A stretch of 64,000 nucleotides of DNA from Pedobacter frigoris (GTDB lineage Bacteria; Bacteroidota; Bacteroidia; Sphingobacteriales; Sphingobacteriaceae). Where the stretch lies: NCBI RefSeq assembly GCF_005116445.1, contig NZ_SWBQ01000001.1, forward strand, positions 248,001 through 312,000, in the 5' to 3' direction. This document shows, piece after piece, positions 20,703-30,128 of this stretch (positions within the stretch are counted from its first letter, which is position 1; each line of letters begins with the position of its first letter). Under the pieces are notes generated by a model. That model did not search any database. It was not told the DNA's origin and worked only from the letters and a program-made list of their open reading frames with translations. Made by a program: the position numbers and the translations under genes.

Positions 20703-20735
20703 GAGCTTTCTGATCAGTCAGAAAGCTCTTCTTTT
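20703..20735. terminator. Perfect hairpin terminator at the end of the small protein and histidine kinase genes
   Basis: Arms GAGCTTTCTGA (20703-20713) and TCAGAAAGCTC (20718-20728) with a TCAG loop, then TTCTTTTT. It overlaps the last codons of the minus-strand kinase gene, so that gene's stop lies inside the hairpin. Confidence 0.85.
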
Positions 20736-22489
20736 TCAACCGGAATAGATATATAAAAGCTAGACCCTTTTCCAACTTCACTAGTTACCGTTAGTTTACC
20801 CCCATTTCTTTCCATAAAATCTTTGCAGACCACAAGTCCCAATCCTGTACCTTTTTCATTCATAGTACCACGTGTAGATAAGTTCTCTCCACTAAATAAT
20901 TTGCTGATAATATCCCGTGACATGCCTATTCCATTATCGCTGATGCAAAGTTGAATAAAGTGATCCTTGTATACTGCGTTAAGTGTGATCTCACAATTTT
21001 CATTACAAAATTTAATGGCGTTGTTGAGGATATTCCTGATCACAATCTGAATCATGAGCATATCTGCATAAACAAGGGCTCCCGGGAACACATCCTGTAC
21101 AATTCCGATCTTTTTAGAAACGGCTGAAGGAAGATGATAAGTTACTTCATTGACCACTAGGCTTTTCAGGTCAAAATACTCTTTATTAATGCCATGACCT
21201 TTCAATTGGCTTCTTGACCAGTGTAGGATATTTTCAAGTAGGTCTGTGGTATATAAAATATCTTTGCTCAGTGCAGGTGATAATGTTTTAAATTCCTCAT
21301 TGGAGATCTGACCGCTTGAAGTCATTTTAAGTACTTCTGACAAGTTAACCAATGGGCCACGTAAATCGTGGGCGATAATCGAAAAAATTCTGTCCTTAAG
21401 ATGATTAAGTCTTTGGAGTTCATCTGCCTGAGTTTTTGATCTTAAGGCCTCTTCTCTAAGTGCGGTTAAATCCTGGAGTTTTATAATGATAGCTTCGCTG
21501 CTCAGCTGATTTTCATTCAGGAACCTGATATCGGCTTCCGTATCAAGAATGGTATTCTTGAGTTGAATGCTCATCTCCATTTTTCCTGAGCAGTTATTGT
21601 TTAAAAAATCAACTAATGACTGCTGGTCCGGTAAAAGATCTGTAATATGTTTGCCTATAATCTTACTATCACCAGCTGATGGAATATATTTTTTAAAAGC
21701 GAGATTGTAATCTATGACCCGGTATCTTGTATCCAGCACGATGAATCCATCTTGCATCAATTCCAAAACTTTTTCCCGGGCGACGGGTAATATGTCGAAT
21801 AACTTAAATCTGTAAATTCCTATTGAAATTAGACAGATTGTCGCGATAAAAGCAAAAGGCGTGAGGTCAAGATTTCCAAGCGGCCTAAAACCGAGTAAAT
21901 AAACAATGTTTGTTGCCCACGGAATCATTGCAGCAATGATGATACTGTAATTTTGTTTTTTGTAAATACGGTCTGCTTTTCGAAATTTAACAATGAGCAG
22001 ATAGCTGCCGATGGCTAAAAGAGTATAAAAATATACAGTAAATAACTGATAAGATATACCCGGCATGATATGAACCATAGGAAAATCTCCAGTCAGATCC
22101 ATGTAATAATATTTATAATGGAGGTTATGGTATTCATTGGTCCATACCAGTAATATTGTTACTATCGGAAAGAAAAGCAGGAGTCCGAGATTATACTTGT
22201 TTTTATACCATTTTTCTTTTCCCGAAAGTTTAAGACAGAACAAAAACCAGTTTAATGGTAGGGTAGCAATACCAATATATTCTATGTTGATGAAGAACTT
22301 TGCGTGTTGCAGAACACTAGTTGCAAGTTCAAATCCATATGCTAATGCCCAAATGGCATTAGAAAGCATCATAATGCCAAAAAAACGAACCGCACCACCT
22401 TCTTTTCTATACACATGATAGGATAAAAAAAGAGTTACAGCTCCACAAAAAATCAATATAATGGAGTAAAAATTAAAGGTAAAATCCAT
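20714..22489 (-). CDS. Membrane sensor histidine kinase with N-terminal 7TM domain and PAS
   Basis: Two-component sensor. About residues 1-225 form seven hydrophobic helices (His_kinase 7TM type). A PAS-like segment covers about 232-345 (MQDGFIVLDTRYRVIDYN). The phosphoacceptor H-box FSIIAHDLRGPL is near 372, the N-box is NILNNAIKFC, G1 is SDNGIGMS, and G2 is GTGLGLVVCKDF with a glycine-rich end. The length is 591 residues. No response regulator gene is adjacent, so its partner is unknown (orphan kinase). The ligand sensed by the 7TM domain cannot be predicted. Confidence 0.93.
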   Translation of the reverse strand: MDFTFNFYSIILIFCGAVTLFLSYHVYRKEGGAVRFFGIMMLSNAIWALAYGFELATSVLQHAKFFINIEYIGIATLPLNWFLFCLKLSGKEKWYKNKYNLGLLLFFPIVTILLVWTNEYHNLHYKYYYMDLTGDFPMVHIMPGISYQLFTVYFYTLLAIGSYLLIVKFRKADRIYKKQNYSIIIAAMIPWATNIVYLLGFRPLGNLDLTPFAFIATICLISIGIYRFKLFDILPVAREKVLELMQDGFIVLDTRYRVIDYNLAFKKYIPSAGDSKIIGKHITDLLPDQQSLVDFLNNNCSGKMEMSIQLKNTILDTEADIRFLNENQLSSEAIIIKLQDLTALREEALRSKTQADELQRLNHLKDRIFSIIAHDLRGPLVNLSEVLKMTSSGQISNEEFKTLSPALSKDILYTTDLLENILHWSRSQLKGHGINKEYFDLKSLVVNEVTYHLPSAVSKKIGIVQDVFPGALVYADMLMIQIVIRNILNNAIKFCNENCEITLNAVYKDHFIQLCISDNGIGMSRDIISKLFSGENLSTRGTMNEKGTGLGLVVCKDFMERNGGKLTVTSEVGKGSSFYISIPVEKEELSD

Positions 22490-22637
22490 TTAAAAAATTG
22501 CCCTAACAATCATTGCAGGTGGTTTAAAATAACATGAGGATTGTTATTAATTATACGATAAAACTACGTAATTTAGTTTTGAATTAAAAATATTCTTATT
22601 TTTACATAGATATTAAATATCACATTAATCTTTTTTT

Positions 22638-23228
22638 ATGAAAAAAATCATCTTATCGGTATTACTCGCTTGCTTTAGTCTTGTTGCCTTTAGCCAGGTT
22701 ATTCCAAGTTTTCAGTTTGGTTTAAAAGGAGGTGCGAATCTCACCAAATTAACTACAGAAAATACGTTTAGCAGTGACAATAAAGCTGGCTACTATGCAG
22801 GTGTTTGGGCGCGCATTGGTGCTGCAGGTATTCATTTACAACCGGAGTTGTATATTTCTGGTAAAAATACAACATTAAAGAGAACTGCAGATGGCGCTGA
22901 GAACGAAGTTAAATTCACCAGTGTTGATGTACCTGTCCTGGTAGGTACTAAAATTGGTGCAGCCGGTGTAGGCATCCGTTTGAATACTGGTCCTGTCGTG
23001 TCATTTATTGTAGACGATAAACAAACTGTAAAAACTGCTGTGGGGAATGTTTTTTCGGGAAACTTTAAAGGTCAGGCTTTTGCTTGGCAGTTCGGTGCTG
23101 GCTTGGATGTAGGGAAATTAGGTATTGATTTAAGATATGAAACTGGCCTTTCTAAAATAGGGAAAGATGGTTATGATGATACTAAATTAAGCCTGTTTAC
23201 ATTAGGAGTGGCTTACAGGTTATTTTAA
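22638..23228 (+). CDS. Outer-membrane beta-barrel protein (PorT-like family)
   Basis: The signal peptide MKKIILSVLLACFSLVAFSQ is followed by alternating amphipathic strands typical of small 8-stranded Bacteroidota barrels (FQFGLKGGANLTKLTTEN, LGIDLRYETGLSKIG), ending in the aromatic C-terminus AYRLF. At 196 residues it matches the outer-membrane beta-barrel/PorT-like group. It is monocistronic, with a strong terminator downstream. The function of these barrels is generally unknown. Confidence 0.85.
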   Translation: MKKIILSVLLACFSLVAFSQVIPSFQFGLKGGANLTKLTTENTFSSDNKAGYYAGVWARIGAAGIHLQPELYISGKNTTLKRTADGAENEVKFTSVDVPVLVGTKIGAAGVGIRLNTGPVVSFIVDDKQTVKTAVGNVFSGNFKGQAFAWQFGAGLDVGKLGIDLRYETGLSKIGKDGYDDTKLSLFTLGVAYRLF

Positions 23229-23256
23229 CAAACACTAAGTTATTAACATTTTGCTT

Positions 23257-23292
23257 AAAAGGGTAAACATTAGCTGTTTACCCTTTTTTTTG
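23257..23292 (+). terminator. Rho-independent terminator after the barrel gene
   Basis: Perfect arms AAAAGGGTAAACA (23257-23269) and TGTTTACCCTTTT (23275-23287) with a 5-base loop and a continuing T-run. Confidence 0.92.
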
Positions 23293-23340
23293 GCTTTAAA
23301 ATTGATCATATCTTGATCCCTAACCCTAATCGCTACTATC

Positions 23341-23622
23341 ATGAATATCAAAGAACTATTGCTAAATGGACAAAGCTTCTCAGAGCTATTAAAACAGTTT
23401 TCAATTGCAGCTGATGATGTCAAAATTCAGGACGAGGATGTTATTCTTACTGACCACAATTTAGAACATAAGGAAATTGTAAAGGAAAGTATTTGTATAG
23501 AGGGAAAGAACAAAGATGGTATCATCAATTTCTTTGGCACCTTACATTATAATCTCCTAAATAAACTTGCTGTATTTGAAATGCAGGGGTTCGAGAAAGT
23601 AGTGACGCCCCAGGCTTGCTAG
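23341..23622 (+). CDS. Small soluble protein of unknown function
   Basis: Ninety-three residues, no signal peptide or membrane helix, acidic, with a mixed helix/strand pattern (KIQDEDVILTDHNLEHKEIV). No family recognised. It follows a terminator, so it has its own promoter. Its last four bases overlap the end of the convergent BrkB-like gene. Typical codon use supports a real gene. Confidence 0.6.
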   Translation: MNIKELLLNGQSFSELLKQFSIAADDVKIQDEDVILTDHNLEHKEIVKESICIEGKNKDGIINFFGTLHYNLLNKLAVFEMQGFEKVVTPQAC

Positions 23623-24539
23623 GTATCTTTTAATACTTCTTTTATTTCATAATTATATGCCCCTTTTATTGGGCGTATTGGAGTTTCTTTGTCGTCACTC
23701 AAGACCTTTACATAACAGGCTCCGAAATAGAAAATAAAAGAGGAATAAAATACAAACAGCATGATAAGTACTATAGATCCTGATGTCCCGTATACATTGC
23801 CAATGCCGCTTAGCGGGAGTAATATCCTTAAAATATATTTGCCAATTGTGAATAATACTGCTGTAAGTAAGCCACCTCGCAGTGATGTTTTCCATGTGGG
23901 TCTTCCATTGGTTAGGAACCTGAATAATACTGTGAACCATACCATGACTATTCCTATAAATAGGATTTGATTGAGTACTGATAGGAGAAACTTGCCAAAA
24001 GTTGGAGATGCATTATTAACAAAAGAGCCTATAAATCCTTGTATACTGTCTGTTAAAAAGCCAACCATAAATAGCATACCTGCCAGCAAAATAATCACCA
24101 TGGAACGAGCTCTTAGTTTCATGGTGAACATAAATCCAACATGCTCCTTTTTGCCAATAGACCAGATCTGATCCATTGAGTTTTTAATCACCGTAAATAA
24201 GGTAGTGGCTACAAATATAAAAAATACGAAACTGATCAGTGTTGCATACCACTGGTGATCTATTCCTCTGATGTTTCTTAATGTTTGTCTGATCTGAGCG
24301 GTACTATCGTCATCCAGAATACTTCCCAATCGGTCAAACAGACGTGATGCAAGTATCTTCCGGTCCATAAAAAACCCAAATAACCTGATGAGTATAAGTA
24401 GGATTGGAGGTAAAGCAAAATTGGTGAAAAACGCGGTAGCACCAGCTAAACGAAGGGGGTCGTTTTTTTGAAACAGCTTAAAGGCTGTCTTAAAACGAAT
24501 AAAAAATAGGTTTATTCTATCGATAATGTTAATTTCCAT
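23619..24539 (-). CDS. YihY/BrkB family inner-membrane protein
   Basis: Polytopic membrane protein of the YihY/BrkB (UPF0761) family, about 306 residues with six hydrophobic segments. The conserved early region includes RLAGATAFFTNFALPP. A long soluble loop holds LFDRLGSILDDDSTAQIRQTL, and the late part has GSIVLIMLFVFYSSFIFYFGACYVKVL. The biochemical role is unknown; older annotation as ribonuclease BN is an error for this family. It is convergent with, and overlaps by 4 bases, the small gene at 23341-23622. Confidence 0.9.
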   Translation of the reverse strand: MEINIIDRINLFFIRFKTAFKLFQKNDPLRLAGATAFFTNFALPPILLILIRLFGFFMDRKILASRLFDRLGSILDDDSTAQIRQTLRNIRGIDHQWYATLISFVFFIFVATTLFTVIKNSMDQIWSIGKKEHVGFMFTMKLRARSMVIILLAGMLFMVGFLTDSIQGFIGSFVNNASPTFGKFLLSVLNQILFIGIVMVWFTVLFRFLTNGRPTWKTSLRGGLLTAVLFTIGKYILRILLPLSGIGNVYGTSGSIVLIMLFVFYSSFIFYFGACYVKVLSDDKETPIRPIKGAYNYEIKEVLKDT

Positions 24540-24589
24540 GCCCCGCTTGGTTGCCTTAAAGCTCGAAAATAGCTATTTTTTTTAAAACA

Positions 24590-24630
24590 GATTAAATAAA
24601 AAAGGGCGCGCTGTTTTGCAGGCACCCTTT
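24590..24630 (-). terminator. Terminator downstream of hppD
   Basis: Read on the minus strand, arms AAAGGGTGC (24622-24630) and GCGCCCTTT (24601-24609) pair with one G-T wobble and are followed by a T-rich tract (the A-run at 24590-24600). Confidence 0.7.
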
Positions 24631-24700
24631 AATACCGGTCTTCCGGTGTATTATATAATGTAATTATCCTATATCAAACCCCTTTGTCAGGATAACACAA

Positions 24701-25831
24701 TTATAAATTTCCTCTTAATTCCTGTTCGCGTTCCAGAGATTCAAACAGCGCCTTGAAATTACCTGCACCAAATGATTGAGCACCTTTACGCTGTATAATT
24801 TCAAAGAATAGGGTAGGCCTGTCTTCCACTGGTTTTGTGAAAATCTGCAACAAATAACCTTCTTCATCGCAGTCTACCAGGATTCCAAGTTCTTTTAACT
24901 GAGCGATTTCTTCGTCAATTTCACCTACACGTTCAGGCATCATATTATAGTAGGCTTCAGGGGGTGCACTTAAAAACTCAACCCCTCGCGCTTTTAATGC
25001 CTTCACAGTAGATAAAATGTCTTTAGTTGCTACTGCGACATGCTGCACCCCTTCGCCTTCATAAAATTCAAGATATTCCTCAATTTGTGATTTCTTTTTG
25101 CCTTCAGCAGGTTCGTTGATGGGGAATTTAGAAAAACCGTTTCCATTACTCATTACCTTACTCATCAAAGCTGAATATTCGGTATTGATTTGTTTATCAT
25201 CAAATGAAAGGATATTCACAAAACCCATTACCTCTTCGTACCATTTCACTGTTTCGTTCATCCTGTTCCAGCCCACATTTCCTACACAGTGGTCGATATA
25301 AAGCAAGCCTACCTCTTCCGGATTGTAATCACTCTTCCAATCTACATACCCTGGAAGGAATGAACCACTATAGTTTTTGCGCTCAATAAACATGTGGACA
25401 GTCTCCCCGTAAGTGTAAATCCCCGACATGCGTACTTCTCCGTTTTCGTCTGTTTGTGTAACAGGCTCCAGGTAAGGTTTCGCACCACGTTTGGTAGTTT
25501 CCTCGAAAGCACTGTAAGCATCATCTACCCACAATGCAAGAATTTTAACACCGTCGCCATGTTTTTTCACATGTTCTGATATTACATTATCTGATTTCAA
25601 GCCGGTTGTTAAAACTAATCTGATCTTTCCCTGCTGCAATACATATGAAGCACGGTCACGAACCCCTGTTTCAGGTCCGGCATAGGCTACTGACTGGAAA
25701 CCGAAGGCTGTTTTATAATAATGTGCAGCCTGTTTAGCATTTCCTACATAAAACTCAACATAATCAGTCCCATTGATCGGAAGAAAATCCTGTGCCTTAG
25801 CTATTTTTTCTGCAAATGTTTGTGTTGACAT
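24701..25831 (-). CDS. hppD: 4-hydroxyphenylpyruvate dioxygenase
   Basis: Non-heme iron dioxygenase converting 4-hydroxyphenylpyruvate to homogentisate in tyrosine breakdown. There are two VOC-type domains. The iron triad is visible as His in DHCVGNVGWN, His in GVQHVAVATKD and Glu in LFFEIIQRKG near the C-terminus. The length of 376 residues is normal. It lies 126 bases downstream of hmgA on the same strand, so the two may be co-transcribed. Confidence 0.97.
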   Translation of the reverse strand: MSTQTFAEKIAKAQDFLPINGTDYVEFYVGNAKQAAHYYKTAFGFQSVAYAGPETGVRDRASYVLQQGKIRLVLTTGLKSDNVISEHVKKHGDGVKILALWVDDAYSAFEETTKRGAKPYLEPVTQTDENGEVRMSGIYTYGETVHMFIERKNYSGSFLPGYVDWKSDYNPEEVGLLYIDHCVGNVGWNRMNETVKWYEEVMGFVNILSFDDKQINTEYSALMSKVMSNGNGFSKFPINEPAEGKKKSQIEEYLEFYEGEGVQHVAVATKDILSTVKALKARGVEFLSAPPEAYYNMMPERVGEIDEEIAQLKELGILVDCDEEGYLLQIFTKPVEDRPTLFFEIIQRKGAQSFGAGNFKALFESLEREQELRGNL

Positions 25832-25957
25832 TTTGTTTTTTATTTGAATAATAAGTTAGTTTTCTTTTATTTTTTATTTCACCTTCAAAATTCTGTATAC
25901 TGAACTGGCGTGTGAAATCCTCCTTTTGGATTTCGAGTCAGTGAGGTGTATTGAATT

Positions 25958-27118
25958 TTAATCCTCTTGCCAGCTTTTGTGGTAGTTTTCATCCTCTATT
26001 GCTACAGCATCTTCTGTCAGCATTAAAGGACGAAAAGGGTCAATCATTACGGCAAGTTCTTCTGTGCTTTCCTTTCCTATAGATTTTTCCACAGTGCCCG
26101 GATGAGGACCATGTGGAATACCTCCCGGATGTAAGGTGATCTGTCCTTTTACCACGCTCTTTCTGCTCATGAAATCGCCGTCAACATAATACAATACCTC
26201 GTCACTGTCTACATTACTGTGGTTGTATGGAGCAGGTATTGAAAGCGGGTGATAATCGTACTTGCGGGGCACAAAAGAACAGATTACAAAATTATGTCCT
26301 TCAAAGGTCTGGTGTACCGGAGGCGGCTGGTGCAATCTGCCGGTAATCGGTTCAAAATCATGTATTGAAAATGCCCATGGATAATGAAAGCCATCCCAGC
26401 CTACAAAATCGAAAGGATGTGTTCCGTACACGTAGGGATACATTATACCTTGTTTTTTGATGAGTACTTTAAAGTCTCCATATTCGTCAATCGTTTCCAG
26501 ATCCTGTGGTCTTTTAATATCACGCTCACAGAAAGGAGAATGTTCTTCCAGCTGCCCAAAAGCATTTCTGTAACGTTTAGGTGTCCGGATAGGACTAAAA
26601 CTTTCTACAATAAACAACCTGTTTTTTTCATCGTTGAACTCCATCTGATAAATGGTGCCACGGGGCACTACGAGGTAGTCACCATATTCAAAACTGATCT
26701 TTCCAAAGCCCGTTTTTAATGTACCGCTACCTTCATGAATGAAAATTACTTCATCTGCCTGGCTGTTCTTATAAAAGTAATCAGTCATAGACTTTCTAGG
26801 AGCGGCTAGTGAAATATGCAGATCGTTGTTTACCAGTACGGGCTTGCGGCTTTTCAGGTAATCATCTTCCGGTTTAATGTTGAATCCGATCAGACTGGTA
26901 TGACGCAAATGTTTTTCCCTTGCGATTTTAGGCTCTACAGAATACGGTTCACCTAATGATTTTACAATAGTGGGTGGGTGACAATGGTAAACAAGTGAGT
27001 ACAAGCTTGAAAAACCTTCAGTCGAAACCAGTTCTTCTGCATACAATTTACCGTCAGGTTTACGAAAAACCGTATGTCTTTTAGCAGGTATGGTTCCTAA
27101 CGTATGATAAATTGGCAT
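25958..27118 (-). CDS. hmgA: Homogentisate 1,2-dioxygenase
   Basis: Cleaves the homogentisate ring to maleylacetoacetate using ferrous iron. The family pattern is clear: PFDFVGWDGFHYPWAF, DEVLYYVDGDFMSR (Glu ligand) and HPGGIPHGPHPGT (His ligands). At 386 residues it is the shorter bacterial form of the cupin-fold enzyme. It is divergent from the fumarylacetoacetase gene across a 393-base control region, and hppD follows. A strong palindrome lies 43-65 bases before its start codon. Confidence 0.95.
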   Translation of the reverse strand: MPIYHTLGTIPAKRHTVFRKPDGKLYAEELVSTEGFSSLYSLVYHCHPPTIVKSLGEPYSVEPKIAREKHLRHTSLIGFNIKPEDDYLKSRKPVLVNNDLHISLAAPRKSMTDYFYKNSQADEVIFIHEGSGTLKTGFGKISFEYGDYLVVPRGTIYQMEFNDEKNRLFIVESFSPIRTPKRYRNAFGQLEEHSPFCERDIKRPQDLETIDEYGDFKVLIKKQGIMYPYVYGTHPFDFVGWDGFHYPWAFSIHDFEPITGRLHQPPPVHQTFEGHNFVICSFVPRKYDYHPLSIPAPYNHSNVDSDEVLYYVDGDFMSRKSVVKGQITLHPGGIPHGPHPGTVEKSIGKESTEELAVMIDPFRPLMLTEDAVAIEDENYHKSWQED

Positions 27119-27511
27119 AGCTAAGGTTATATGTGGTTAAAATGATATAAATAATAACGATTAAAACGTTGAAAACGTTTTAAATAAGAGCATCGGAAAA
27201 AGATAGAGGCCTAAATGGAGTATTGGGCGAAAATAAGTTTGGAAAGCATGGCGTACCTAAAAGAGGCCAGTGCTTGTCTGGCTATTTGGTTTTGATATAT
27301 GAAGCTGCTATGTGCCATGTTCTTTTACGTCTGCTAAAGTAATTATTAAATCTCGCAATAGCCAAACTATAACCTAAATATTATACTCAGAAATATTTTA
27401 TGACCATGTTTGCTGTAATTTTATCTAGCTTTGGACAACTACTTAATATAACTGATCATAAGAGGGTATGGATCCATGGCCTGCATATGACAACTAAAAA
27501 ACAAAATATAG
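27119..27511. promoter_or_regulatory. Divergent control region of the tyrosine-degradation genes
   Basis: 393 bases without a gene between hmgA (minus) and fumarylacetoacetase (plus). It contains the palindrome at 27161-27183 and, on the plus strand, a -7 box TAGCTTTG at 27426-27433 about 79 bases before the fumarylacetoacetase start. No clear -33 element at the usual spacing was found. Confidence 0.5.
27161..27183. promoter_or_regulatory. Candidate operator palindrome upstream of hmgA
   Basis: Perfect inverted repeat with 10-base arms TTAAAACGTT (27161-27170) and AACGTTTTAA (27174-27183) around a 3-base centre. It also contains AAAACGTT twice in tandem (27163, 27172) and the palindrome AAAACGTTTT. 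This resembles a binding site for a dimeric repressor. No regulator gene is adjacent. Confidence 0.45.
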
Positions 27512-28510
27512 ATGAAACTGGTATCCTATAAAACAGAAGACAGAGAACACCTTGGTGTTTTTGTAAACGGACACATTTACAATTTAAATTCCTGCGACAA
27601 GCAACTTCCTGATGAAATGAATGCGTTTCTACAAGGCGGTGAGGTCTTAATGGAACGTGCAAAAAAGGTAGATGCCCAGATCAAGTCAAAAGAACTTGAG
27701 CCTAAAGAAGAAGTATTTTTTGAATTGCTGGCACCTGTTCCGCATCCAACTTCATGTCGCGATGGGTACGCCTTTCGTCAGCATGTAGCTGCAGCACGCA
27801 GAAACCGTAAGGTGGATATGATTGCTGAATTTGACCAGTATCCTATATTTTATTTCACTAACCATAATGCCATTCAGGGGCCTGGTGAAATTGAATGCAT
27901 GCCTGATCATTTTCAGAAACTTGACTTTGAGCTGGAAGTTGCAGTTGTGATTGGCAAAAAAGGGCGTAATGTTACAGCTGCAGAAGCAGATAGTTATATT
28001 GCCGGTTACACGATAATGAATGATATGAGCGCCAGGACACTTCAAATGGAAGAAATGTTGTTGAACCTTGGCCCGGCAAAAGGTAAGGATTTCTCTACTG
28101 TAATCGGGCCATGGCTTGTGACTCCTGATGAACTAGAACAATATAAAACAGAAGCGAAATCTGGGCATACCGGTGATGCATATAATCTTAAGATGACTTG
28201 CACTGTAAATGGGGTAGAGGTATCAGCAGGAAATATGGCTGATATGGACTGGACATTTGCGGAAATTATAGAACGCTGTGCTTATGGTGTAGATATACTT
28301 CCTGGTGATGTAATCGGCTCAGGAACAGTAGGTACAGGCTGTTTTCTTGAATTAAATGGTACAGGCTTGTTAAACGATCCTAATTTCAAACCACAATGGC
28401 TACAGGACGGCGATGTGGTCGAAATGGAAATTATCGGACTTGGTCATTTGAGCAATACCATCAAGAGGACAGATACAGAGTTCTCTATTTTGGCATTGAA
28501 AAAGAAATAG
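27512..28510 (+). CDS. fahA: Fumarylacetoacetate hydrolase family protein (fumarylacetoacetase)
   Basis: Final step of tyrosine breakdown, splitting fumarylacetoacetate into fumarate and acetoacetate. Typical FAH features are YFTNHNAIQGPGEIECMP, the metal-binding acids in FELEVAVVIGKKGRN, YTIMNDMSARTLQ and DILPGDVIGSGTVGTGC. The length of 332 residues fits the bacterial form. It is divergent from hmgA and hppD, and that context, more than the family alone, supports fumarylacetoacetase activity. A dispersed hairpin element lies just after its stop. Confidence 0.92.
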   Translation: MKLVSYKTEDREHLGVFVNGHIYNLNSCDKQLPDEMNAFLQGGEVLMERAKKVDAQIKSKELEPKEEVFFELLAPVPHPTSCRDGYAFRQHVAAARRNRKVDMIAEFDQYPIFYFTNHNAIQGPGEIECMPDHFQKLDFELEVAVVIGKKGRNVTAAEADSYIAGYTIMNDMSARTLQMEEMLLNLGPAKGKDFSTVIGPWLVTPDELEQYKTEAKSGHTGDAYNLKMTCTVNGVEVSAGNMADMDWTFAEIIERCAYGVDILPGDVIGSGTVGTGCFLELNGTGLLNDPNFKPQWLQDGDVVEMEIIGLGHLSNTIKRTDTEFSILALKKK

Positions 28511-28516
28511 TTTATC

Positions 28517-28593
28517 TTCCGTCAATCTCGACGATAGGAGAGATCTCTTGCTTAGACAGGTTCAGGAGATCTCTCGTGCCTCGAGATGACGAA
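28517..28593. repeat. Dispersed hairpin element, copy 1 (between fumarylacetoacetase and flavin reductase)
   Basis: Imperfect inverted repeat: the left arm contains CAATCTCGACGATAGGAGAG and AGATCTCTTG, the right arm CAGGAGATCTCTCGTGCC and TCGAGATGACGAA, with a 12-base loop. A 23-base part of the left arm (28528-28550) recurs exactly, in inverted orientation, at 58000-58022. It shares ends and core with the copy at 40828-40913. Confidence 0.8.
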
Positions 28594-28615
28594 CATCTAG
28601 CAATTAATAACCTTT

Positions 28616-29503
28616 ATGCTTACCTTAAAAACTTCAGATTTGTCCCCGATGCAATTGCAGAATTATCTTCAATATGCCATTGCACCGCGGCCAATTTGTT
28701 TTGCCACTACCATTGATCAGGCTGGAAATATCAACCTAAGTCCGTTCAGTTTTTTTAATATGTTCAGCACCAATCCACCGATGTGTATTTTTTCTCCTGC
28801 CAGAAGGGTGCGGGACAATACCACAAAACATACGTTGGAAAATGTGCTGGAGGTAAAGGAGTGTGTGATTAATATTGTCAATTACCCTATGGTACAGCAA
28901 ACCAGTCTGGCCAGTACTGAATATGCTAAAGGGATTAATGAGTTTGATAAGGCCGGTTTTACCATGCTCCCATCAGATACCATTAAACCACCACGCGTAG
29001 CTGAAGCTCCAGTACAGATGGAATGTATAGTCAGAGAAGTCATTTCCCTTGGTGAACACCCTGGTGCAGGAAATCTGGTAATGGCAGAAATCAAAGTGAT
29101 TCATATCAAAGAAGAAATCCTGGATGCTGATGGAAAGATCGATCAGGCGAAGATCGACCTGGTGGCACGATTGGGTGGCGATTGGTATTGCCGCGTTACT
29201 CCGGAGAGTTTATTTAAAGTAGCAAAGCCGCTAACCACTTTGGGGATAGGCGTAGATGCCTTGCCTAAGGCAGTAAGGAATTCCATGGTGCTGACCGGTA
29301 ATGATCTTGGAATGCTGGGAAATGTAGAGCATTTGCCTACTGATGAAGAAATAGATGCTGTTAGAAATTCTGCCGCTGTAAAGGACATTCTGGATGCGAC
29401 TATTGGTGACGCAAATAACAGGGAACGGGAGTTGCATGAGCATTCCAGGACATTGCTGAGAGAAGGAAAAGTAGCTGAGGCTTTGAAGATCGTACTGTTG
29501 TAG
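28616..29503 (+). CDS. Flavin reductase family protein (FMN-binding split barrel)
   Basis: Predicted FMN-binding oxidoreductase. The N-terminal barrel shows APRPICFATTIDQAGNINLSPFSFFNMFSTNPP, the standard flavin-reductase-like start, then CVINIVNY and VQMECIVREVISLGEH. About 100 extra residues follow the barrel and do not match a catalytic domain I know. It is on the same strand as fumarylacetoacetase, 105 bases downstream past a hairpin element. A link to aromatic degradation is suggested only by position. Confidence 0.88.
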   Translation: MLTLKTSDLSPMQLQNYLQYAIAPRPICFATTIDQAGNINLSPFSFFNMFSTNPPMCIFSPARRVRDNTTKHTLENVLEVKECVINIVNYPMVQQTSLASTEYAKGINEFDKAGFTMLPSDTIKPPRVAEAPVQMECIVREVISLGEHPGAGNLVMAEIKVIHIKEEILDADGKIDQAKIDLVARLGGDWYCRVTPESLFKVAKPLTTLGIGVDALPKAVRNSMVLTGNDLGMLGNVEHLPTDEEIDAVRNSAAVKDILDATIGDANNRERELHEHSRTLLREGKVAEALKIVLL

Positions 29504-29520
29504 CACGGTTATCGTCAGTA

Positions 29521-30066
29521 TTACAAAATGCTCACAACCTTTAAGAAGCGTTTTTTATAGAACCCCTCATTCAGGCTAGTTATGGTAACTCCTTTGGCGC
29601 CCCCTGATGAGGAATGAATGAATTTAATATCATCTCCATCAACTGAATAGATGATGCCAACATGCCCTGGAGTACGGGATCTGCTATTTGTACCGGTGAA
29701 AAGTATCACATCACCAATTTTTGCATCTTCCAGTTTTTTAGCTTCTCCGCTTAGGGCAAAATCTCTCGAAGATCTGGGTACTTTAAAACCAAAATTACTG
29801 AATACATAATTTACAAAGCCTGAACAATCAAATCCTCTTTTAGGACTGCTTGATGCCGTTCTGTACCTGATGCCAAGCATAGATTTTGCAAATTCAAGTA
29901 ACTTATTTGGCGACGTTTCGGGAATATTGGTTTTGTTTTTTTGCTCAGGCAACTGTTTGCTTAGCCTGTTTACCAACTCCCGGTATTCGAGTGGTACAGT
30001 GGTTTGCGCTTTGCCTGCCCACACACTAAAAAAAGCTATACTGAATAGAATAATGGTTTTCTTCAT
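29521..30066 (-). CDS. NlpC/P60 (C40) cell-wall peptidase
   Basis: Secreted peptidoglycan endopeptidase. The signal peptide MKKTIILFSIAFFSVWAGKAQ leads to a short linker. The catalytic Cys is in RGFDCSGFVNYVFSNFG, the His in TPGHVGIIYS, and a third polar residue probably in FIHSSSGG. At 181 residues it has a single catalytic domain and no LysM or SH3 domain visible. It is convergent with the flavin reductase gene and precedes it by 17 bases. Confidence 0.92.
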   Translation of the reverse strand: MKKTIILFSIAFFSVWAGKAQTTVPLEYRELVNRLSKQLPEQKNKTNIPETSPNKLLEFAKSMLGIRYRTASSSPKRGFDCSGFVNYVFSNFGFKVPRSSRDFALSGEAKKLEDAKIGDVILFTGTNSRSRTPGHVGIIYSVDGDDIKFIHSSSGGAKGVTITSLNEGFYKKRFLKVVSIL

Positions 30067-30128
30067 ATCAATTTGGCTAAAGGTATTAAAAATATCCTTT
30101 ACCCCTAAAAATGTTGATAACTTGTTGG

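Noticed and set aside
25914..25934. Hairpin GAAATCC/GGATTTC between hmgA and hppD as a terminator
   Set aside because: Only 7 pairs with no T-run on the minus strand; it may be a processing site but does not support a terminator call.
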